This document shows positions 54,101 through 59,175 of a DNA stretch of 59,175 nt, piece by piece. The translations under genes and the position numbers were made by a program. Location: the NCBI GenBank assembly GCA_947631415.1, contig CANRLG010000006.1, positions 1 to 59,175 on the forward strand, in the 5' to 3' direction. Below the pieces are notes generated by a model, which did no database searches, was not told the DNA's origin, and worked only from the letters and a program-made list of their open reading frames with translations. This DNA comes from an uncultured Clostridia bacterium. Its GTDB lineage: Bacteria > Bacillota > Clostridia > TANB77 > CAG-465. Numbering within the stretch: the first letter of the stretch is position 1; each line of letters opens with the position of its first letter.

Positions 54101-54968
54101 ATTCCTGAAATCCAACATAAAATCCAGCATGAATATTTGTTGTTCCATTTTTGTATGTGTCATATCTATTATCAGTATTTAACGAAGAATTTACTTCAAA
54201 TCTATCATTTACGTACATTTTATCTACATATACATACCCTGAACCATTATTTGCTATAGAATAATCTTGTACAGGATTTGCTGGTACATCATCACTATTT
54301 TTTGATGCCCAACCACAATCTAAATATTTATATGGATTATTCTTATCATTACTAATTGGATAATGTCCCATTGGCATGATTACCTCAGCAGTATCATGAT
54401 TTTCTTGTTCTATTCCATTCTTTCTTCCATTACCAAATAATACAACTGAAACCTCATTATATGATCCTGCTCTCATTAACTCATCTATTGCTTTATTTAC
54501 AGATGTAATTGTTTTATATACTCTTGTATTCACAAAAGTAGTGCTATTTGAATACATAGAACCAGAATTATCTATTATAATTACAGTTTTTGCAGGAGGA
54601 AGTCCAACCCATGATTGGCTTGCTCCTAGTGTTGAAAAGGCATGTAAAAATTCACCATCATTTTTGATAGTACCTGTATATCCATCAGTATCATAATCTA
54701 AATTAATATCTCCAGTAAATACACTCTTGTCTGTCCAAACTCTTCCTACATATCTACTTCCATTAGTTTCACTTATTAATTTATCCTGATATGTATCCAT
54801 AGTGCTTGTATCAGCTATTTTTGTTATTTTACTACTATCTATATTTACTGCACAAACAGACGGAAATATTATAGTTGTACTAGTTAAAATACATAAAATT
54901 ATAGCTGTACATAGTTTATATGCTCTTTTTTGAAAAACATGACTTACTCTTTTTGCATATTTTAACAC
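51165..54968 (-). CDS. large VWA-domain pilus tip/adhesin protein with IPEAG-like sorting signal
   Basis: VIIIDNSGSMYSNSTT (MIDAS DxSxS); C-terminal IPEAGGSGVTIYIISGMLLMIVPRLLNKK; GTG start after GAAGGTG; overlaps pilin start. Confidence 0.88.
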   Translation of the reverse strand: MLKYAKRVSHVFQKRAYKLCTAIILCILTSTTIIFPSVCAVNIDSSKITKIADTSTMDTYQDKLISETNGSRYVGRVWTDKSVFTGDINLDYDTDGYTGTIKNDGEFLHAFSTLGASQSWVGLPPAKTVIIIDNSGSMYSNSTTFVNTRVYKTITSVNKAIDELMRAGSYNEVSVVLFGNGRKNGIEQENHDTAEVIMPMGHYPISNDKNNPYKYLDCGWASKNSDDVPANPVQDYSIANNGSGYVYVDKMYVNDRFEVNSSLNTDNRYDTYKNGTTNIHAGFYVGFQELLKAKKEVVIDGYKFGYVPNMVCLTDGAATDMLQGIWSDFRIGKNILAYGYTNDRGNKNAKYTEEWRESDTKWTYDWNMYMHLTNKNGVQTLEQVGYGDGGLTQSTPSGSGKNDVNPDSTGRTNMEEFAKQVRSTQGAILFSTLMTNGYAKAAVKKEYGSDCKVYTISVDMTDPNDIDLTSPTKNIASGKEKITTNPPTVNPNEYFNKEWLKDKGYIKQTADLDNLTEDDFIYEPYTVGSETILGLCDAIDAYNEFKNNPSSNTSRDKLKYYSAYSEFKGLYTDMKDGKATYKNTEYTATPPIGPSHSNAYMITDSYDNLTYPNLESGNDTNNPYNLSNKDIDVNYVTKAYYAQSVSDVTGSIGTAFDEIVESIKEPAFVPVEGLNDFGVNSSLTYVDPVGQYMEVNNVSSMLLYGNLYNLVKSAVYDYKFNIEHLGPEHNSTSGTFEPGWYKVTTQPDGSEKVEYDANNGSFATGWTYYLNADLAKQYVPTLDVNDDNISQKQQNTKYIFYRLDMDAEDRNKIIINPAYGDSVPATANELNYTTFPGVFKLNDIRIWVEDTGNYKDDNFDSGGIETDSEFFDALYVNLPASSIPLQVANITLDAHANITEYKTNLSDKKATTPLRIFYSVGISKDMLIDDNKEIDLSKIDKKYRKEHIKDGELYLYSNYYTNSVYDKYISDTQEAESRGDPLITLSPGSTNRYYIFQKNLILYKEAYLVEEGGNLKRITNEDALYFEGKRYDGEYPGTTVDGQPNQEALDSIRDALSKNEVTVGEVITLKNDIIKYGQNPSSDEFYFIAGDYYIPKPDNKGEKVQLLVSRKGSEFGSGFSGESVKRGEYVCWVDSSGKYEETYDFEATIPEDRNNGNWILATKIGGLRVGDLHQSIGRKTLNETETSKNYYLPTIGSTTDDTNDISLNTYLGNNGIIKYKVDTWEIPEAGGSGVTIYIISGMLLMIVPRLLNKKNQLKFQRKGIRRW

Positions 54969-55040
54969 TTTTTCACCTTCTCACAATTTCATTTTTATAT
55001 TATCATATCCGCATTACAATTTTCCATTAATTTTGCGATA

Positions 55041-55068
55041 ATCATATATATTGCACTTTCTATGTCAC
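55041..55068 (-). promoter_or_regulatory. predicted promoter of pilus operon
   Basis: On - strand GTGACA, 16-nt spacer, TATGAT, 73 nt upstream of the VWA gene start. Confidence 0.45.
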
Positions 55069-55075
55069 ATAAACG

Positions 55076-55087
55076 TTTTTTTTTTTT
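55076..55087. repeat. 12-nt homopolymer (T on +, A on -) just upstream of predicted pilus promoter
   Basis: cgTTTTTTTTTTTTcat read directly. Confidence 0.9.
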
Positions 55088-55166
55088 CATATTTTTGTCA
55101 TATTGTTTTTTTGCTGTAATTTCTAATAAAAATCCGCATATATAATTGTGAAGTGGTTTTCTATAA

Positions 55167-55783
55167 ATCGAGTAGGAAGCAGTGACTAGCTGCCGTCCTC
55201 TTGCACCACCGTACGTACCGTTCGGTATACGGCAGTTCGTTGAATACATATCTTATCATTACTACTTTATGTAAGAAAATAAATCACCTGCTACTTACTA
55301 CTCTCTGTTTCCAACATACTCTTGTAAGTGAGAGTTTTTCTTTTACTTGTCTAGCTTTTTATTATTTTCCTCATTTTTCATAACAGATAATATTTAACGT
55401 CTTGTCCTTCGTTCTTTATAGTTTCCTATATTTCTCCACTACTATGACAATAGCTGACTTCTTGATGTTCAATTATATATCTCTATATAAGTTACTTTTC
55501 TAATATATCTTATAATCATACCTTAGATAGCATATCACCAAGACCTCACACGTTAAGTGTTAACACTTTCATCTCATCTACTCGCCACATTTACTGCATA
55601 AGCCTCGTCCAATTTATACAGCCTTAATATGCGATTTCTATTCGTCGAGCCAAGACTTTGCCTCCAACTTTCTTTAGATTCCACTTCACAATGGACACCC
55701 TTGCCTTTGGCTAGTGGTTCCTACTACCGAGCCCACAGGTAACTTAACTTTCATACCCTAGTTTTAACACATGCGTGTCGCAC
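55167..55783 (-). mobile_element. ORF-less group II intron (group IIC-like)
   Basis: - strand 5' GTGCGACACGCATG...AAAGGCAAGGGTGTCCATTGTGAAGTGGAATCTAAAGAAAG...GGAGGCAAAGTC; domain V CTGCCGTATACCGAACGGTACGTACGGTGG (55205-55236); domain VI and 3' end GGCAGCTAGTCACTGCTTCCTACTCGAT. Inserted directly after a terminator hairpin. No RT ORF. Confidence 0.88.
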
Positions 55784-55787
55784 TACC

Positions 55788-55820
55788 AAAAAGAAGGATT
55801 TAATTATTAATCCTTCTTCT
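55788..55820 (-). terminator. intrinsic terminator after hypothetical gene pair; group II intron insertion target
   Basis: On - strand AGAAGGATTAATAATTAAATCCTTCTTTTT. Confidence 0.85.
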
Positions 55821-55834
55821 AATGAGTTTATATC

Positions 55835-56074
55835 TTATATGGAAATATTTTTAACTCTGAAACTATTATTTACAATCGAATTATCTATTTTTTTTATTTT
55901 TTTAATGTTATTTTTTATTTTATATTCATAACTGTCAAATTTTTCTTGTTGACTTATTAACCTATTACTTAGACTATTATTAATACATTTATATACTTTT
56001 AGTAGTTGGTCAAGTTCATTAGCTTCTTTTAATTTTTCATCTATTTCTTTATTTTTTTCTAATAACTTATTCAT
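55835..56074 (-). CDS. hypothetical coiled-coil small protein
   Basis: 79 aa, Lys/Glu-rich; start overlaps previous stop by 4 bp (ATGA). Confidence 0.6.
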   Translation of the reverse strand: MNKLLEKNKEIDEKLKEANELDQLLKVYKCINNSLSNRLISQQEKFDSYEYKIKNNIKKIKKIDNSIVNNSFRVKNISI

Positions 56075-56616
56075 TTCATTTTCTGTTCTTCAATTTGATT
56101 AATTTTGTTTTGTTTTTCAAGCATTTTATTTCTTTCTTCATTACATATCTTAGATTTATCTTTGATTGCATTTTCTAACCAATCACCAATAGAAGTTATT
56201 TTATTATTATTAACATCTACCATATCTTCATTTTTAGTTTTTTCTGCATAATTTTCTATATATTCTTTAAGTAATTTCTTCAATACTTCTAGTTGTACTT
56301 GGATATATTTTCCATCTGCCCAGTCTATATCCAAAATATAAGGTTGAGAAGAATTTTCCTTAGAATACGAAGCAATAACATCTCCTTCACAAATTTGGTC
56401 ATATATTTGAAGTCCATCGGCACTATTTAACCAGTCACTTTGATGTACATGATTTCTATTACTAAGAACATTATCTATTGGTTGTTTTACATTACCATCT
56501 TCATCTACTATGAAAGAATGGCATAATCCTGTTTTTCCATATAATCTGTTTCCTGCTGTAAAACTTGTTGGATACCCTAGTTTTTTAGCATTAGCTTTGT
56601 TCTTATCTAGTAACAT
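56071..56616 (-). CDS. hypothetical protein
   Basis: 181 aa ORF downstream of direct repeat copy B; no family recognised. Confidence 0.6.
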   Translation of the reverse strand: MLLDKNKANAKKLGYPTSFTAGNRLYGKTGLCHSFIVDEDGNVKQPIDNVLSNRNHVHQSDWLNSADGLQIYDQICEGDVIASYSKENSSQPYILDIDWADGKYIQVQLEVLKKLLKEYIENYAEKTKNEDMVDVNNNKITSIGDWLENAIKDKSKICNEERNKMLEKQNKINQIEEQKMK

Positions 56617-56676
56617 TTTATCTTCTAATTAGTTTTTTAATGTTAGATATTATTTCAATAATCATATACTTATTTT

Positions 56677-56780
56677 GATGAGGACGAATACAAGTCACAA
56701 ATTTATATAATTAAATGATATAAAACAGCATTTTTCTGCTATATAATAATACCATTTTTGCTTGAAAAAACAAGGCTTTT
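56677..56780 (+). repeat. imperfect direct repeat copy B (right side of pilus island)
   Basis: gaggacgaatacaagtcacaaatttatataattaaatgatat...gctatataataataccatttttgcttgaaaaaacaaggctttt aligns with copy A at 46483-46600. Confidence 0.85.
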
Positions 56781-56949
56781 AATTTTACCAATATCATTAT
56801 AATTTTCTACATTAATTGGTATTTAAAACCACTAAAAAGTTTGCCTATAAAATTAAATATTACTTTTTAAAATTTTAAACAATAAGTTTATAATTGATTA
56901 TAATTATGATATATGTTACACTATAAGCATATTTCAAAGGAGATATAAT

Positions 56950-58503
56950 ATGGAAAAATTAAGTAATTTTATTTTAAAATTTTACGATAAAATAATATAC
57001 ATCTTTTCTTTTTCTATAATATTGTTTTTGGTAATTAATAGTTTTCTTTTTACATCATATATGCCTTCTATTGTTGATAATAAAATGGAGAAAACTTATT
57101 TTTATAGGGATAATATTTTTATTTCTATAATTGTATTAATATTATTTATTAGTTTGGGAGTATTAATTAAGAAATGCAAGATTAAACATAGTACAAAGAA
57201 AAGAATAATTAATTATTTTTTGATTTTGATAGGTATAGTTAATATTATTTGGATATTTATGGCTAATTATTCCTTGAGAGCCGATAGCGATAGTTGTTTC
57301 TTAGCAGCTAAAAATTTTTCGAATGGTAATTATAATTGTTTAAACCAAGGTGAATATTTATATTTCTTTCCTTTTCAATTAGGATTGGTATTTTTTGAAC
57401 AATGTTTATATAAAGTTTTTGGTACTAATACTCTTATGGCTTTTCAGGTTATAAATTGTATAAGTATGGTTTTGACATTATATATAATAATTAAAATATT
57501 TGAAATGTTATTTAAAAAAGAAAATAATAGTTTATTGTTTTGTATATTTTCTTTTCTATGTTTAAGTTACACTTTTTATTGTTCATTTGCGTATGGTAAT
57601 TTAATTTCATTTTGCTTATCAGTTATTTCTATTTATTATTTTCTTTTATTTTGTAGAAATGATTGTATGTGGAAAAAAATAATATTTTTAATATTATCTA
57701 TTTTGTTTATTTCTCTTTCTTATTGTATAAAATCTACAGCTTTAATAACAATTATTTCCTTAATTATTATTAATTTTATTTATTTTATTAATGAGAAAAA
57801 GAAACTTAATTTATTATATATATTGCTATTAATCTTATCTTTTAATGCACCTACTAAGATTATTTATTCTTATTATGAAAATGTTAGTGGTATTAATATT
57901 AATTCTGGTATACCTAAGATTGGCTGGATTGCTATGGGACTTCATGAAAGCGATAGAGGAAAAGGTTGGTATGATGCTTCAACTATTGATAATTATGTAA
58001 AAGTTGGTTACGATTTAGAAAAGTTTAATGATCTTACTTTAAACGATATAAAAAGTAGTATTTCTAAGTTTGGAAGCAATCCTAAATATGCAACAAAATT
58101 TTTTTATGAGAAAGTAAGTTCTCAATGGAATAATCCTACTTTTCAATCATTATGGGTATTAACTGATACTGCTCAGAATAAATTTGCTAGTTCACTTATT
58201 AAGGGAAAATTACACGATTTATTTTATAGATATTCTAATTATTTTCAATTAATTATTTATTTTGGAAGTTTATTATTTTTAATCTTCTATAGAAAAAATC
58301 ACGATTATTTGAAAATGTATTTTTTACTTATTTTTATTGGAGGATTTGTATTTTATTGTTTTTGGGAAGCTAAAGCTCAATATACTTTTCAATTTTTTGT
58401 TCTTTTGATTCCCTATGCTAGTATTGGTTATAACAAATTATTTGATATTATTTTAGATAAAATTAATAATAGACAGCATATTCTAGCTTTAAAAGATAAA
58501 TAA
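56950..58503 (+). CDS. polytopic membrane protein, GT39/ArnT-like glycosyltransferase candidate
   Basis: About 10 hydrophobic segments; luminal-loop-like LRADSDSCFLAAKNFSNGNYNCLNQGEYLYFFPFQLGLV; RBS AAAGGAG. Confidence 0.6.
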   Translation: MEKLSNFILKFYDKIIYIFSFSIILFLVINSFLFTSYMPSIVDNKMEKTYFYRDNIFISIIVLILFISLGVLIKKCKIKHSTKKRIINYFLILIGIVNIIWIFMANYSLRADSDSCFLAAKNFSNGNYNCLNQGEYLYFFPFQLGLVFFEQCLYKVFGTNTLMAFQVINCISMVLTLYIIIKIFEMLFKKENNSLLFCIFSFLCLSYTFYCSFAYGNLISFCLSVISIYYFLLFCRNDCMWKKIIFLILSILFISLSYCIKSTALITIISLIIINFIYFINEKKKLNLLYILLLILSFNAPTKIIYSYYENVSGININSGIPKIGWIAMGLHESDRGKGWYDASTIDNYVKVGYDLEKFNDLTLNDIKSSISKFGSNPKYATKFFYEKVSSQWNNPTFQSLWVLTDTAQNKFASSLIKGKLHDLFYRYSNYFQLIIYFGSLLFLIFYRKNHDYLKMYFLLIFIGGFVFYCFWEAKAQYTFQFFVLLIPYASIGYNKLFDIILDKINNRQHILALKDK

Positions 58504-58557
58504 AAAAAAGACAAGTATGAAATTAGAAATAAATTCTATAATAAAAAATACTCAATA

Positions 58558-58590
58558 TTAAACTCAAGGAAGAACTCCTTGAGTTTGCTA
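58558..58590. terminator. hairpin between convergent genes
   Basis: AAACTCAAGGA-agaac-TCCTTGAGTTT. Confidence 0.65.
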
Positions 58591-58596
58591 TTGAGT

Positions 58597-59094
58597 TTAA
58601 CTGATAGTATTTAATTTGGATAATTCAATCTTTCTTTTTATATATGCTACCAAATTACTAATAATAGTTATTGCACGCATAATTAAAATTATGTATAAAC
58701 CACAACAAATATTATATATCGCCCATAAAATGTTTGCTATAATATTGCCTATTCTCAACTTTTGAGTATCTTTTGAGAACCATAAATACCAACATGAGTA
58801 ACATGGTATTAGTATTGACATTATTTGAATTGAATTTTCAATTGTTGTAAACCCTATTATTAACTGAATTATTATTGCCAAGTATGGTATTAAATTACTC
58901 TTAAATTTATCTTTATATATGTATATAAATGACCTTATGGTTATTACTATATAAATTAAGGCTGTTGTTATGTCTTTGTTAAAAAAATACATAAATAATT
59001 GTGATAAGTTAAGAAGAAATGTTGCTATATATATTCTTTTCTTTTTTTCTGTAAATGAAATATAAATGTTTACTAAAACAGTAATTATTTGCAT
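58597..59094 (-). CDS. YgjV-like inner membrane protein
   Basis: SCWYLWFSKDTQKLRIGNIIANILWAIYNI...IISNLVAYIKRK. Confidence 0.75.
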   Translation of the reverse strand: MQIITVLVNIYISFTEKKKRIYIATFLLNLSQLFMYFFNKDITTALIYIVITIRSFIYIYKDKFKSNLIPYLAIIIQLIIGFTTIENSIQIMSILIPCYSCWYLWFSKDTQKLRIGNIIANILWAIYNICCGLYIILIMRAITIISNLVAYIKRKIELSKLNTIS

Positions 59095-59175
59095 TATAGA
59101 GTATGTAGAAAAGTTTGTGTAAACTAGAATAAACTTTCTATGATAATTATAATAGATACTATATATAATACATAT

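Noticed and set aside
54995-55249. 84-aa minus-strand ORF from the track (MYSTNCRIPNGTYGGARGRQ...)
   Set aside because: Its first half translates group II intron domain V/VI and the intron 3' end; not a genuine protein start. The downstream part crosses the homopolymer.
55201-55383. 60-aa plus-strand ORF from the track
   Set aside because: Antisense to the group II intron; no RBS or family.
56670-56700. Possible hammerhead ribozyme (ttGATGAGGACGAAtacaaGTCac)
   Set aside because: The string resembles hammerhead core pieces, but there is no room for stem II between GATGA and GAA and no flanking stems I/III; copy A lacks the GATGA.

Overview
This is an AT-rich, low-GC window from what looks like an anaerobic, spore-forming Firmicute (Clostridia). 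Spore formation is suggested by the yabP/yabQ/divIC cluster. Anaerobic metabolism is suggested by pflB/pflA, rubrerythrin and desulfoferrodoxin. Positions 1-46.4 kb are mostly housekeeping genes: rsmD, rlmI, mgtE, glmM, pflAB, mntP, rbr, rlmD, uvrA, a TrmH-family gene, a PPIase, mfd, ligA, a pyrimidine phosphorylase, an asparagine-synthase-like gene, vanW-like, divIC/yabQ/yabP and uvrB. Small uncharacterised cassettes lie between them. Positions 46.4-56.8 kb form an accessory island: a sortase-assembled pilus operon (VWA tip protein, isopeptide pilin, class C sortase with a long basic tail, LPNTG minor pilin, second sortase), an ORF-less group II intron inserted just downstream of a terminator, and a two-gene cassette of unknown function. 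The island is bracketed by an imperfect direct repeat of about 105-120 bp (46483-46600 and 56677-56780). The observations most worth following up are the ORF-less group II intron, the bracketing repeat with nested dyad symmetry at its left copy, a 12-nt homopolymer next to a predicted pilus promoter, the sortase C-terminal tail, an Asn-synthase paralogue without the glutaminase Cys, a short terminator-containing mgtE leader, a C39-like peptidase with an uncharacterised partner, and two small membrane ORFs missing from the ORF track. All calls were made by eye; no database search was run.
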